Assembly: GCA_022796195.1 (NCBI GenBank)
Contig: JAAWIE010000008.1
Coordinates: forward strand, 1-51,153
From: Lawsonibacter sp.
Lineage (GTDB): Bacteria > Bacillota > Clostridia > Oscillospirales > Oscillospiraceae
Direction: 5' to 3'
Length of the DNA: 51,153 nucleotides
Below are positions 42,112 to 49,332 of the stretch, piece by piece; within the stretch, counting starts at the first letter, position 1; the number at the start of each line of letters is the position of its first letter. The position numbers and the translations under genes were made by a program. The notes under the pieces are model-generated. The model made no database searches. It saw only the letters and a list, made by a program, of their open reading frames with translations, and was not told the origin of the DNA.

Positions 42112-42360
42112 TTGAAAGGAAATATGGAGGAACGGGCCGAACGTTTGGCTCTCTACATTTTGGAGAACCGGACTACGGTGCGGGCCGCGGCACAAAAGTT
42201 TGGAATCAGTAAAAGCTCAGTACATAAGGATTTAGCGGAACGTCTGCCCACTTTTAACCGCTCGCTCTATCTCCAGGTGAAAGAGGTACTGGAGCAGAAT
42301 AAAGCAGAGCGCCACATCCGGGGCGGCATTGCCACCCGAAAAAAATATAAAGGTATATGA
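42112..42360 (+). CDS. spoIIID: Sporulation transcription factor SpoIIID
   Basis: SpoIIID is a small helix-turn-helix DNA-binding protein in the mother cell that tunes sigma-E and sigma-K genes. The 82-residue protein has RLALYILENRTTVRAAAQKF and the recognition helix region FGISKSSVHKDLAERLP (near 31-47), with a basic C-terminal tail (RHIRGGIATRKKYKGI). I start at TTG: MKGNMEERAERL aligns in length with the B. subtilis N-terminus, and GGAGTG lies 7 bases upstream. The ATG four codons later has AAAGGA only 3 bases away. A sigma-E promoter precedes it, as expected. Confidence 0.93.
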   Translation: MKGNMEERAERLALYILENRTTVRAAAQKFGISKSSVHKDLAERLPTFNRSLYLQVKEVLEQNKAERHIRGGIATRKKYKGI

Positions 42361-42392
42361 CGGTATCCCCCGGCCTAAGCCGGGGGATACCG
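42361..42392. terminator. Terminator of spoIIID
   Basis: A perfect 14-bp stem, CGGTATCCCCCGGC with a four-base loop, starts directly after the spoIIID stop. On the minus strand it is followed by a T-rich stretch, so it also serves the CNNM gene. Confidence 0.75.
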
Positions 42393-42401
42393 TTCTGCTT
42401 A

Positions 42402-42469
42402 TCAAAGAAGCGCCCTTTATTCCGCCGGTACTTCTTTGAACGTCTTGCCCTGCCTAAGGCAGGGCTTTT
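42402..42469. terminator. Two further hairpins between spoIIID and the CNNM gene
   Basis: TCAAAGAAG (42402-42410) pairs with CTTCTTTGA (42431-42439), and GCCCTGC pairs with GCAGGGC (42447-42465), the latter followed by four T on the plus strand. With the hairpin before them they make three structures in 110 bases between convergent genes. Confidence 0.5.
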
Positions 42470-42479
42470 GCGCATATAT

Positions 42480-43739
42480 TCACTTATTTTCCTCGGTTTT
42501 CTCCAAAACCCGCACCTGAATTTCCAGCACCCGGCGGTGCTCCACACGCGTTACCGTGACATCCAGGCCCTCAGCCTCGAAGTGGTCCCCGGCCTCGGGG
42601 ACCCGGCCCACCTGTTCCAGCACCCACCCAGAGACGGTGGCCGCGTCACAGGTTCCCTTTACTTGAAACAGATCGTACATATCGTCCAAATCAGCGGAAC
42701 AGGCGATCACATAGCTGCCGTCCGGCTGCTTCTGGAACAGCTCAATCACCTCGTCATGTTCATCCCAGATCTCGCCCACCAGCTCCTCCAAAATGTCCTC
42801 CAGCGTACAGATCCCTTGGGTACCGCCGTACTCATCCACCACCACCGCCATGTGGGCCTTGTTTTTCTGCAAAATGCGCAGCAGCTCTGACACACGGGTG
42901 TTGCCCGTGGTATAAAATACTGGCGACTTTAGGTTGGACACCATAGTCTCCCCCCGGTAGCGGGCAGCATAGAAGTCCTTTTCGTGGATAACCCCTACAA
43001 TGTTGTCGATGGTCTCGTGATAGATAGGGATGCGGGAATAGCCCGTCTCGGCAAACAAAGAGGCAATCTCCTCCATCGTGCTCTCTTCACCGGCGGCGGT
43101 CAGGTCCACTCGGGGGGTGAGGATCTCCGACACTTCCAGGTCGTTGAACTCAATGGCATTGCGGATCAGATCACTTTCGTGCTCGTCCAGCCCGCCCTCT
43201 GTTTGGGCCTGGTCCACCATGCCCACCAGTTCTTCTTCGGTAATTCCGTCCTCTCCTTTGGCGCGGAACACCTTCGCCATCAGCTTTTTCCACTGACTGA
43301 AGAAGAAATTCAGCGGAGTAAGCACCACCATGAACAGCTTGAGCAGGGGCTGAGCAAACATGGCAAAATCTTCCGGGCGCTCTTTGGACAGGCTTTTGGG
43401 AGTAATTTCTCCAAATACCAGAATAATAACGGTGAGCGCCACCGTCGCCACCGTGGGGCCGTACTGGTGGAACCACTTGGTACACAGCACGGTGGACACC
43501 GTAGTGGCGGTGATATTGACAATGTTGTTGCCAATCAGGATGGTAGAGAGCAGCTTGTCGTACTCTTCCGCCAGCTCCAGGGTCTTGGCCGCCCGGCGGC
43601 TGCCCGCGTCCGCCCGCGTCTTCAGGCGGATGCGGTTGAGCGATGTAAAGGCGGTCTCGGTGGCGGAAAAATAGGCGGACATGATTACCAGAATGATTAA
43701 CGTAATGAGCATGGCAATACTGGCACTGTCTAATTCCAT
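42480..43739 (-). CDS. CNNM/CorC-type transporter (HlyC/CorC family)
   Basis: This 419-residue protein has an N-terminal DUF21/CNNM membrane domain (about 1-190; [23 protein letters not shown] and [14 protein letters not shown]), a tandem CBS pair (about 205-325; [28 protein letters not shown]) and a C-terminal CorC_HlyC domain (about 335-415). Relatives export or regulate magnesium or cobalt. ATG 43737-43739 begins the conserved domain but has no clear ribosome site at normal spacing. GGAG lies 17 bases upstream, so the start is uncertain. A 130-base structured leader precedes it. The protein ends close to the spoIIID terminators. Confidence 0.88.
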   Translation of the reverse strand: MELDSASIAMLITLIILVIMSAYFSATETAFTSLNRIRLKTRADAGSRRAAKTLELAEEYDKLLSTILIGNNIVNITATTVSTVLCTKWFHQYGPTVATVALTVIILVFGEITPKSLSKERPEDFAMFAQPLLKLFMVVLTPLNFFFSQWKKLMAKVFRAKGEDGITEEELVGMVDQAQTEGGLDEHESDLIRNAIEFNDLEVSEILTPRVDLTAAGEESTMEEIASLFAETGYSRIPIYHETIDNIVGVIHEKDFYAARYRGETMVSNLKSPVFYTTGNTRVSELLRILQKNKAHMAVVVDEYGGTQGICTLEDILEELVGEIWDEHDEVIELFQKQPDGSYVIACSADLDDMYDLFQVKGTCDAATVSGWVLEQVGRVPEAGDHFEAEGLDVTVTRVEHRRVLEIQVRVLEKTEENK

Positions 43740-43871
43740 AGGGGAACCATCAACTCCATTTATGTGAATTTGTTCAGCCGGCAACATTCTCCGGCTGCAT
43801 ACGAAATGCGGCGGCACCTGGTTTATTTTCCCGCAGAAAGGGAAAACTTTCCCTGTGTCAGTTAAGCAGAG
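43740..43871 (-). promoter_or_regulatory. Structured leader of the CNNM/CorC gene
   Basis: The leader (minus strand) between promoter and gene carries three hairpins. They are GGGAAA-TTTCCC, then GCAT-TTCGT-ATGC, then AGCCGG with CCGGCT. There is no obvious ribosome site before the gene. I could not match a known riboswitch. Confidence 0.4.
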
Positions 43872-43900
43872 AGTATACCACACCTGCCGGGGGAATGCAA
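43872..43900 (-). promoter_or_regulatory. Sigma-A promoter of the CNNM/CorC gene
   Basis: TTGCAT and TATACT are separated by 17 bases on the minus strand, with a TGG extended -10. The leader follows. Confidence 0.65.
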
Positions 43901-43961
43901 ACCTATTTTATCCGCCGCTGGAAACCTTCACAAGATTTTAACAAAAAAGAGGCAAAAGGGC

Positions 43962-43990
43962 TTGACGGCGGCGGACAGGCGTGATATAGT
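43962..43990 (+). promoter_or_regulatory. Sigma-A promoter of the rpmG-secE-nusG operon
   Basis: TTGACG and TATAGT are separated by 17 bases, with a TGA extended -10. The start of rpmG is 233 bases downstream. Confidence 0.75.
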
Positions 43991-43997
43991 AACTCTA

Positions 43998-44205
43998 CCT
44001 GTGAAAAGGGGCCTTTTTCTGTTGTCCGGATACGGTGTCCGGCGGGCAGACCCCTCCACCCTGCAAACTGGGCCACAGGGAGGCAGTTGCCGCTTTCCAC
44101 CGTAACCTTGGGCGTGTCTGCACGCCCTTCGTGCGCTGGATTCGGCAAAGGACAGGCCGTATCCGGCGTTTTCTTTTTCAATGCTACGCGGTTTGTTCAA
44201 ATAAT
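43998..44205 (+). promoter_or_regulatory. Long structured leader of rpmG
   Basis: CCGGATACGG (44026-44035) is perfectly complementary to CCGTATCCGG (44157-44166), which is followed by the T-rich CGTTTTCTTTTTC. Inside lies a perfect 7-bp hairpin, GGGCGTG-TCTG-CACGCCC (44110-44127), and upstream GAAAAGG-GGCCTTTTTC. The shape fits a long-range-stem attenuator. No ORF is convincing in it. Confidence 0.5.
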
Positions 44206-44223
44206 AAAGGAGGTGCCGAACAC

Positions 44224-44391
44224 ATGGCAGCGAAAGCCGGCGCACGCATTAAGATCACCCTGCGGTGTTCTGAGTGCAAACAGAGAAATTATAACACATT
44301 CAAAAACAAGAAGAATACCCCCGACCGTCTGGAGTTGAACAAATACTGCCCCTTCTGCAGGAAGCACACCGTTCACAATGAGACGAAGTGA
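44224..44391 (+). CDS. rpmG: 50S ribosomal protein bL33
   Basis: This 55-residue protein keeps both zinc cysteine pairs, CSEC (about 17-20) and CPFC (about 42-45), so it is the C+ (zinc-binding) form. It starts [19 protein letters not shown]. The ribosome site is AAAGGAGGTG, 8 bases before ATG. It is the first gene of the secE-nusG-rplK-rplA operon, the usual Firmicutes order. Confidence 0.95.
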   Translation: MAAKAGARIKITLRCSECKQRNYNTFKNKKNTPDRLELNKYCPFCRKHTVHNETK

Positions 44392-44426
44392 TTTGCGCAA
44401 AGGCCGAAATGAAAGAAGGGTAAGTA

Positions 44427-44681
44427 ATGGCTGAGAACGAAAAGCAGGCCGTACAGGCCAAAAAGGACAAAAAGTCCGAAAGCAAGCCCAGTATCTTCGC
44501 CCGCGCGGGCAAGTGGTTCCGGGATATGAAGAGCGAGCTGAAACTGGTCCAGTGGCCCACCCGCAAGCAGACCATCAATAACACCCTGATCGTCATTGCC
44601 TGCGTCGTTGTGGTCGGTATTTTCATCGCCCTGTTCGACTTTGTAGCCAATCAGGCGATCAGCTTGCTCCTCGGCAGGTGA
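44427..44681 (+). CDS. secE: Preprotein translocase subunit SecE
   Basis: SecE stabilises SecY in the translocon. The 84-residue protein has a charged N-terminal half (Lys-rich) with the conserved amphipathic segment WFRDMKSELKLVQWPTRKQT. A single membrane helix follows, TLIVIACVVVVGIFIALFDF (about 51-70). The length is typical of Gram-positive SecE with its one essential helix. It precedes nusG, almost overlapping. Confidence 0.95.
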   Translation: MAENEKQAVQAKKDKKSESKPSIFARAGKWFRDMKSELKLVQWPTRKQTINNTLIVIACVVVVGIFIALFDFVANQAISLLLGR

Positions 44682-44686
44682 CGGGG

Positions 44687-45211
44687 ATGGCGGACAATGC
44701 GAACTGGTATGTGGTTCACACCTACTCAGGATACGAGAATACGGTAAAGGCCACCATCGAGAAGTATGTCGAAAACCGCAATATGCACGAGCTGATTCAT
44801 GAGATCAGCATTCCGCTGGAAACCGTGACCGAAATTACAGAAAACGGACCCAAAGATGTGGAGCGCAAGGTGTTTCCCGGCTATGTTCTGGTCAAAATGG
44901 TCATGAACGACGAGACTTGGCACATTATACGCAACATCCGGGGTGTTACCGGCTTTTTGGGAGAGGGCAACAAGGCCATCCCCCTGAGCGAAGCCGACGT
45001 AGCCGCCCTGGGGGTGGAAAAGCGGGAGATCGTGGTCAGCTATCAGCTGGGCGACACAGTACGCATCACAGACGGCGCCCTGGAGTCTTTCTTGGGTACT
45101 GTAGACGAAATTGATCTGGATAACAGCAAAGTCCGGGTGGTGGTGTCCATGTTCGGACGGGAAACCCCCGTAGAATTGGAGCTGGACCAAGTAGAACCGG
45201 CAAACGCCTGA
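44687..45211 (+). CDS. nusG: Transcription termination/antitermination protein NusG
   Basis: NusG binds RNA polymerase and affects pausing and Rho-linked termination. The 174-residue protein has an NGN domain (NWYVVHTYSGYENTVKATIEK at the start, and KVFPGYVLVKMVMNDETWHIIRNI around 65-88) and a KOW domain (GDTVRITDGALESFLGTVDEID, about 125-146). The ATG is chosen over an upstream GTG that overlaps the secE stop because AGGTG lies 5 bases before it. A strong GC hairpin begins right after the stop, without a T tract. Confidence 0.95.
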   Translation: MADNANWYVVHTYSGYENTVKATIEKYVENRNMHELIHEISIPLETVTEITENGPKDVERKVFPGYVLVKMVMNDETWHIIRNIRGVTGFLGEGNKAIPLSEADVAALGVEKREIVVSYQLGDTVRITDGALESFLGTVDEIDLDNSKVRVVVSMFGRETPVELELDQVEPANA

Positions 45212-45240
45212 GTGCGGGGGCGCATGTTGTGCGCCCGCAC
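45212..45240 (+). other. GC hairpin after nusG
   Basis: GTGCGG(G)GGCGCA pairs with TGCGCCCGCAC directly after the nusG stop. With no T tract it may be a processing site between nusG and rplK. Confidence 0.45.
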
Positions 45241-45305
45241 GTTAACAAGGCAGCATGATAATGGACGCACATCGTTGCGTTCCTACAGACAATGATTGCA
45301 ACCAA

Positions 45306-45340
45306 GTGGGAGGAGTTAGCAAACTCCGCCAAACGACCAC
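45306..45340 (+). promoter_or_regulatory. Candidate L1-binding leader of rplK-rplA
   Basis: GTGG (45306) pairs with CCAC (45337), enclosing GGAGGAGTT and AACTCCGCC. The shape and position, about 20 bases before the rplK ribosome site, resemble the conserved Firmicutes rplK leader where ribosomal protein L1 represses translation. Confidence 0.5.
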
Positions 45341-45364
45341 ATTTTCAAATGGAGGTGCTCTTTC

Positions 45365-45790
45365 GTGGCACAGAAAGTAACTGGATACGTAAAATTACAG
45401 ATTCCCGCCGGCAAGGCGACTCCCGCCCCCCCGGTCGGCCCCGCGCTGGGCCAGCATGGCGTGAACATCGCCGCCTTTACCAAGGAGTTTAACGAGCGGA
45501 CCAAGAACGATGTGGGCCTGATTATCCCCGTCATCATCACCGTCTACGCTGACCGCTCTTTCACCTTTATCACCAAAACTCCCCCTGCTCCCGTGCTGAT
45601 CAAGAAAGCCTGCGGCATTGACAAGGCTTCCGGCGTGCCCAATAAGAACAAGGTCGCCACCATCAGCAAAGAGGACGTGCGTAAAATCGCTGAGACCAAG
45701 ATGCCCGACCTCAACGCCGCCTCCATTGAGGCCGCAATGAGCATGATTGCCGGCACTGCCCGCTCCATGGGTATCCTGGTGGGCGAGTAA
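45365..45790 (+). CDS. rplK: 50S ribosomal protein uL11
   Basis: This 141-residue protein with the conserved [23 protein letters not shown] (about 10-32) and [17 protein letters not shown] is uL11 of the GTPase-associated centre. It starts at GTG with TGGAGGTG 7 bases upstream. It is followed by rplA after 13 bases. Confidence 0.97.
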   Translation: MAQKVTGYVKLQIPAGKATPAPPVGPALGQHGVNIAAFTKEFNERTKNDVGLIIPVIITVYADRSFTFITKTPPAPVLIKKACGIDKASGVPNKNKVATISKEDVRKIAETKMPDLNAASIEAAMSMIAGTARSMGILVGE

Positions 45791-45803
45791 GGAGGGTACA
45801 GGA

Positions 45804-46496
45804 ATGTTTAGAGGAAAGAAATATCAGGACAGCGCAAAGAAAGTCGACAAGAACACGCTGTATGACACGGAAGACGCCATGAAGCTGGTGGTGGACACCG
45901 CCACTGCCAAGTTCGACGAGACCGTTGAACTGCATGTAAAGCTGGGCGTTGACTCCCGCCACGCCGACCAGCAGGTCCGCGGCGCCATCGTTCTGCCCCA
46001 CGGCACCGGTAAGACCCAGCGGGTGCTGGTCTTTGCCAAGGCCGCCAAGGCTGATGAGGCTCGGGCCGCCGGAGCGGACTTTGTGGGCGAGATGGACCTG
46101 GTGGAGAAGATCCAGAAGGAAAACTGGTTTGATTTTGACGTTGTAGTCGCCACCCCCGATATGATGGGTGTGGTGGGCCGTCTGGGTAAGGTGCTGGGCC
46201 CCAAGGGTCTGATGCCCTCCCCCAAGGCCGGCACCGTCACCATGGACGTGACCAAGGCCGTCAACGAGATCAAAGCCGGTAAGGTGGAATACCGTCTGGA
46301 CAAGACCAACATCATCCACTGCCCCATCGGTAAGGTCTCCTTCGGTCCCGAGAAGCTCTCTGAGAACTTCTCCGCCCTTATGAGCGCCATCATCAAGGCC
46401 AAGCCCGCCGCCGCCAAGGGTCAGTATATCAAGAGCTGCACTGTGGCTGCGACCATGGGTCCCGGCGTTAAGGTTAACGGCGCTAAGCTGGCTTAA
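45804..46496 (+). CDS. rplA: 50S ribosomal protein uL1
   Basis: The 230-residue uL1 protein has the expected [37 protein letters not shown] and [19 protein letters not shown] segments. It forms the L1 stalk and probably represses its own operon. The start has AAGGAGGGTA about 6 bases upstream. A clear terminator follows, so rplJ-rplL are not directly downstream as they are in many Firmicutes. Confidence 0.97.
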   Translation: MFRGKKYQDSAKKVDKNTLYDTEDAMKLVVDTATAKFDETVELHVKLGVDSRHADQQVRGAIVLPHGTGKTQRVLVFAKAAKADEARAAGADFVGEMDLVEKIQKENWFDFDVVVATPDMMGVVGRLGKVLGPKGLMPSPKAGTVTMDVTKAVNEIKAGKVEYRLDKTNIIHCPIGKVSFGPEKLSENFSALMSAIIKAKPAAAKGQYIKSCTVAATMGPGVKVNGAKLA

Positions 46497-46507
46497 TTGG
46501 ATACACA

Positions 46508-46541
46508 AAAAACCTCCAACTGTGTTTGGAGGTTTTTATTT
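46508..46541 (+). terminator. Terminator of the ribosomal protein operon
   Basis: A 12-bp stem (AAAAACCTCCAA with TTGGAGGTTTTT) with A and T flanks follows the rplA stop by 10 bases. Confidence 0.9.
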
Positions 46542-46621
46542 CGTGTGGCCGCAGGCCCCCCTATAAGTCCAGTGTCAGCAATTTTGAAGTTTGCAAAATG
46601 CTATTGATACAAATCTATCCA

Positions 46622-46649
46622 TTGATACCATATTTCTGCTTGGTAAATG
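46622..46649 (+). promoter_or_regulatory. Candidate promoter of the frameshifted lipoprotein gene
   Basis: TTGATA and TAAATG are separated by 16 bases, with a TGG extended -10, 35 bases before the lipoprotein start. The region is AT-rich, so chance matches are likely. Confidence 0.35.
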
Positions 46650-46683
46650 CAATCACACCCACGAAAGGATGATTAGGCTATAT

Positions 46684-47309
46684 ATGAAACTGAAATCTAT
46701 TTTCGTCCTTATCCCAATTCTTTTGCTCCTGATCCTAAGCTGCGGCTGTTCCACTCAACCTCAAGCCAGCAGTACGATGGAAAGAGTCGAGGAAGATGGA
46801 ACTCTAACCCGGATAGAACCGGTTGATAATGAGGTTGAATATCCATTATCTGCCGAGGAGCTGATTGCAAAACAGGACGAGATTTCCTCCCTATTGAAAG
46901 AACTGACCTACATAGAAGATGCGGTGATTACACTTACTTACCGGCCAGAGAAGAGCGAAAATCCGGTCTTTGCAGCCGTTTTGTCAACCCAGACTATCAG
47001 GAAGGGCTGATCCGCATGGACGGAACATTGTATCAATTCACTCCAGCCGACCAGGAGCAAAGCGAACTGCTCACACAGCTGCCCAAGGGCTGCACTAGCG
47101 CTGGAACCATCCAGAAGATCGTCTGGGACCGGCATCCGGACCATGACCTGGAGGTCAACGGGATCCGAGACACCTATGGAAAGTCCCTGTATGGCCGGGA
47201 GGTATTCCGCAACCCGGCGGACAACAATGTTATTTATCTCTACGAGGAGCAGTGCTGGCGGGAAGACAGTTCACCCGCGTGGCGTGTCTGCCACCTTTGG
47301 GAGGATTAA
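46684..47309 (+). pseudogene. Lipoprotein gene split by a frameshift
   Basis: The first reading frame (46684-47010, 108 residues) has a lipoprotein signal: MKLKSIFVLIPILLLLILSC, with the lipobox Cys in SCGC. It ends AAVLSTQTIRKG. The second frame (47016-47309, 97 residues) continues with normal protein sequence, and its open frame extends upstream as FVNPDYQEGLIRMDGTLYQF. Adding one T to the TTTT run at 46979-46982 joins them into one lipoprotein of about 208 residues. The second frame could also start alone at ATG 47016, which has GGAAGGG 10 bases upstream. The AT-richness suggests acquisition. The family is not recognised. Confidence 0.6.
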
Positions 47310-47311
47310 GC

Positions 47312-47338
47312 AAAAAAGGGCCTTTCGGCCCTTTTTTT
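47312..47338. terminator. Bidirectional terminator after the lipoprotein gene
   Basis: AAAAAAGGGCC with a 4-base loop pairs with GGCCCTTTTTTT between the convergent lipoprotein and response-regulator genes. Confidence 0.9.
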
Positions 47339-48558
47339 CAGCTATCGGATCGTTTGGCCCAGCGGGCGCGAAGCAGACTGTCCAGCTGAGTCCGCGTGTT
47401 TTTTGCCTGCTGAGACAGGGTTTCCCCGGCGGGCGCCGGTCTGGCAGTAATCGCCTCCTGAACTTGAGGCTTCTGCGCCTGTTCCTCCGGCGGCTTCCGG
47501 TGGAGTTTCATGGTTCTGAACACATTCTCCAGGGTCTTTTGCGACTCGTCCACCGCTTTCAGCATCTTTTGGGACAGCGTATGCCCCATTTGAAGGGCAA
47601 GCGCCCGATAAACCATTCTAAAAATATCGTGTTCCTTCTCATACCGGTCCGCCAAATCACTGCACAGCATCGCCGCACGCACCAGCTGGGCCGACAGAGG
47701 AATTTTATCGCGGGCCAGGGCGGTTGGATAACCGGTACCGTCATAATTCTTATGGTGGTAGGTGGCAACCTCAGAGCAATAGGACATCAGCGGCTCCCAC
47801 TCCTCCGGACCGTCCTTAAAAAATTCACCGCCCAGCTTGGTATGCAGGAAAAACTGGGACCGCCCAGGCTCCGGCTGCTCCGCTCCGCCCCAGATAATGT
47901 CGTCCGGCAGGGCCAGCTGGCCGACCTCGGCAAAGCCGGAGGCCATGCTAATCAGCTTGCAGTCATAGGGAGTCAGGCCGCTCTCTGGAAACAAAATATA
48001 ATAAGCATCCGCCAGGGCGCTGGTGATAATGCGCAAACGCTGTGTGTAACTGGGGAAGGTTTCATCATGGTTCTGGCAGAAGCTCATAAACTTTTTCTGC
48101 CACCGCTGGGTCAGAATCTCCGCCTCTTGCAGAGAAATCTTCCCTTGAGGCGCATCCTCGTCCTGCTCCTCCATTGCGCCCCAGATGTCCTCAATAATCG
48201 CCTTGACACGGTTCTGCGTCGCCACCGGAGCCAGCGGCTTGACCAAAAAGTCCACCGCGCCCAGCTCTACGCCGCGGTAAACCCATTCCGGTTCCGCCTC
48301 AGCGGTTAGAAGGACAACAGGCAGCTGTCCGCAGCCTTCCTGCTTGTGGAGCCGCTCCAGCACAGAGAAGCCGCTCGGTCCCCGCTGCAAGCAGATGTCC
48401 AATACCACTATGGCAATATCCTGCGCGTTTTTCCGTACCAGATCGATCCCTTCGCTGGCGGTAGCAGCGCGCAGAACACGGTACTCCTTTTTGAATATTT
48501 CATTAAAAATCGCACGATCCAGCTCGGAATCGTCAATAATTAACAGGGTATTGCGCAT
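47338..48558 (-). CDS. Response regulator with a degenerate HD-GYP domain
   Basis: The 406-residue protein has an N-terminal receiver domain with the acidic pair DD (9-10), phosphoacceptor Asp 54 (VVLDICLQRG), Thr in LLTAEAE and Lys 107 (FLVKPLA). A C-terminal HD-GYP-like domain follows (about 150-330). It keeps the YHHKNYDGTGYP and FFLHTKLGGEFF parts, but the defining HD pair is replaced by Ala-Glu (FAEVGQLALPDD, residues 209-220). Cyclic-di-GMP hydrolysis is therefore doubtful. The last 75 residues are a Gln/Pro-rich tail. It is transcribed after the HPt gene (14-base gap), a possible phosphorelay pair. It starts at an ATG with a GGGGGAGGGAA-like site. Confidence 0.82.
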   Translation of the reverse strand: MRNTLLIIDDSELDRAIFNEIFKKEYRVLRAATASEGIDLVRKNAQDIAIVVLDICLQRGPSGFSVLERLHKQEGCGQLPVVLLTAEAEPEWVYRGVELGAVDFLVKPLAPVATQNRVKAIIEDIWGAMEEQDEDAPQGKISLQEAEILTQRWQKKFMSFCQNHDETFPSYTQRLRIITSALADAYYILFPESGLTPYDCKLISMASGFAEVGQLALPDDIIWGGAEQPEPGRSQFFLHTKLGGEFFKDGPEEWEPLMSYCSEVATYHHKNYDGTGYPTALARDKIPLSAQLVRAAMLCSDLADRYEKEHDIFRMVYRALALQMGHTLSQKMLKAVDESQKTLENVFRTMKLHRKPPEEQAQKPQVQEAITARPAPAGETLSQQAKNTRTQLDSLLRARWAKRSDS

Positions 48559-48572
48559 GATTCCCTCCCCCT

Positions 48573-48974
48573 TTACTTCTTCGCTTCGCTGGCATCTTCG
48601 ATCTCTTTAATCTCAATCAGGGCTGAGGCAAATTTCTCACCGGAAGCCTCAATCTCATCCAGAAGTCCCTCCAGTTTTGTAATATTGCGAAATTGGCTGG
48701 CTCTGAACTCGGTCAGGCCTGCCTGGGCGGCATCGGCAATTTCGGTGATTCCCAAATTGATTGCAAATCCCTTCAGGTTGTGCAAATGGAAGTGGAATGC
48801 CTCCGCATCCTGCTGTTTCAGGGCCTCTCGGATGGTAGCCAAGTGCAGTTCCTCGGGCAGACGCTTGATAAATTCCAGATAGAGATTGTCGTTGCCCATG
48901 AGACGGTCTACCGCATTGTCCACGTCCACATCGTTATTCCGCAGAACATCCAGACAGCTCTGCATCTCATCCAT
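48573..48974 (-). CDS. HPt-domain phosphotransfer protein
   Basis: This 133-residue helical protein has the HPt motif HNLKGFAINLG, with the phosphorylatable His 65 and the HxxKG pattern. An N-terminal Asp/Asn-rich stretch, a YLEFIKRLPEEL helix and a charged C-terminal helix complete the four-helix fold. It probably relays phosphate to the response regulator encoded 14 bases downstream. No hybrid kinase is in the window. The start is supported by AAAGGAA about 10 bases upstream. Confidence 0.88.
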   Translation of the reverse strand: MDEMQSCLDVLRNNDVDVDNAVDRLMGNDNLYLEFIKRLPEELHLATIREALKQQDAEAFHFHLHNLKGFAINLGITEIADAAQAGLTEFRASQFRNITKLEGLLDEIEASGEKFASALIEIKEIEDASEAKK

Positions 48975-49068
48975 AATCAGTCGTTCCTTTCTTTACCAGT
49001 CTTGACCTGGGGAATGGGCCTGCGCTTTTCAACATACCGCTTGGGCGCAAAGCCGGATAAACACAGTC

Positions 49069-49097
49069 ATTATATCATAGTTTTCAGGGCTCTGCCA
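49069..49097 (-). promoter_or_regulatory. Sigma-A promoter of the HPt-response regulator operon
   Basis: TGGCAG and a perfect TATAAT are separated by 17 bases on the minus strand, with a TGA extended -10. Confidence 0.55.
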
Positions 49098-49139
49098 GAG
49101 GGATTTCCGCTTTTTCAGAAAAAGTTTTTCCTTCTGCAG

Positions 49140-49157
49140 TTTGAATAATAATTCATC
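49140..49157. promoter_or_regulatory. ARG box (ArgR operator)
   Basis: TGAATAATAATTCA matches the ArgR/AhrC box core TGAATWWWWATTCA exactly. A TATAAT follows 12 bases later (49167-49172). ArgR would bind here in arginine and repress argG. Weaker repeats of ATGTATAC lie at 49187 and 49214. Confidence 0.7.
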
Positions 49158-49237
49158 TTGCTCCTGTATAATATTCGTTTTGTTGAATGTATACGGAAAA
49201 GTAAGGCGCGAAAATGTATACTCATGCAAAAGCACAC

Positions 49238-49266
49238 TTGCAATTCCTCGCTTCCCGTGGTAAACT
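49238..49266 (+). promoter_or_regulatory. Sigma-A promoter of argG
   Basis: TTGCAA and TAAACT are separated by 17 bases, with a TGG extended -10, 67 bases upstream of the argG start. The 358-base interval from 48975 to 49332 otherwise holds the ARG box and the divergent HPt promoter. Confidence 0.55.
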
Positions 49267-49332
49267 GTCCCTATACGATTCCGGCGGCGGCTTCCGGCCG
49301 TCCCGCCGGTCAGATTTTGGAGGAAAATTATC

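Noticed and set aside
43740-43871. Cobalamin or magnesium riboswitch upstream of the CNNM gene
   Set aside because: Short similarity to a B12-box-like stretch was noted, but the conserved core bases are missing. No known Mg-sensing core was recognised either.
46978-46984. Programmed -1 frameshift in the lipoprotein gene
   Set aside because: The shift direction would fit, but GCC GTT TTG is not a classic X-XXY-YYZ heptamer, and no downstream stimulatory structure was seen. A base deletion or sequencing error is simpler.
49267-49332. T-box or other tRNA-sensing leader before argG
   Set aside because: The interval to the ATG is only about 65 bases and lacks the T-box TGGN motif and terminator.
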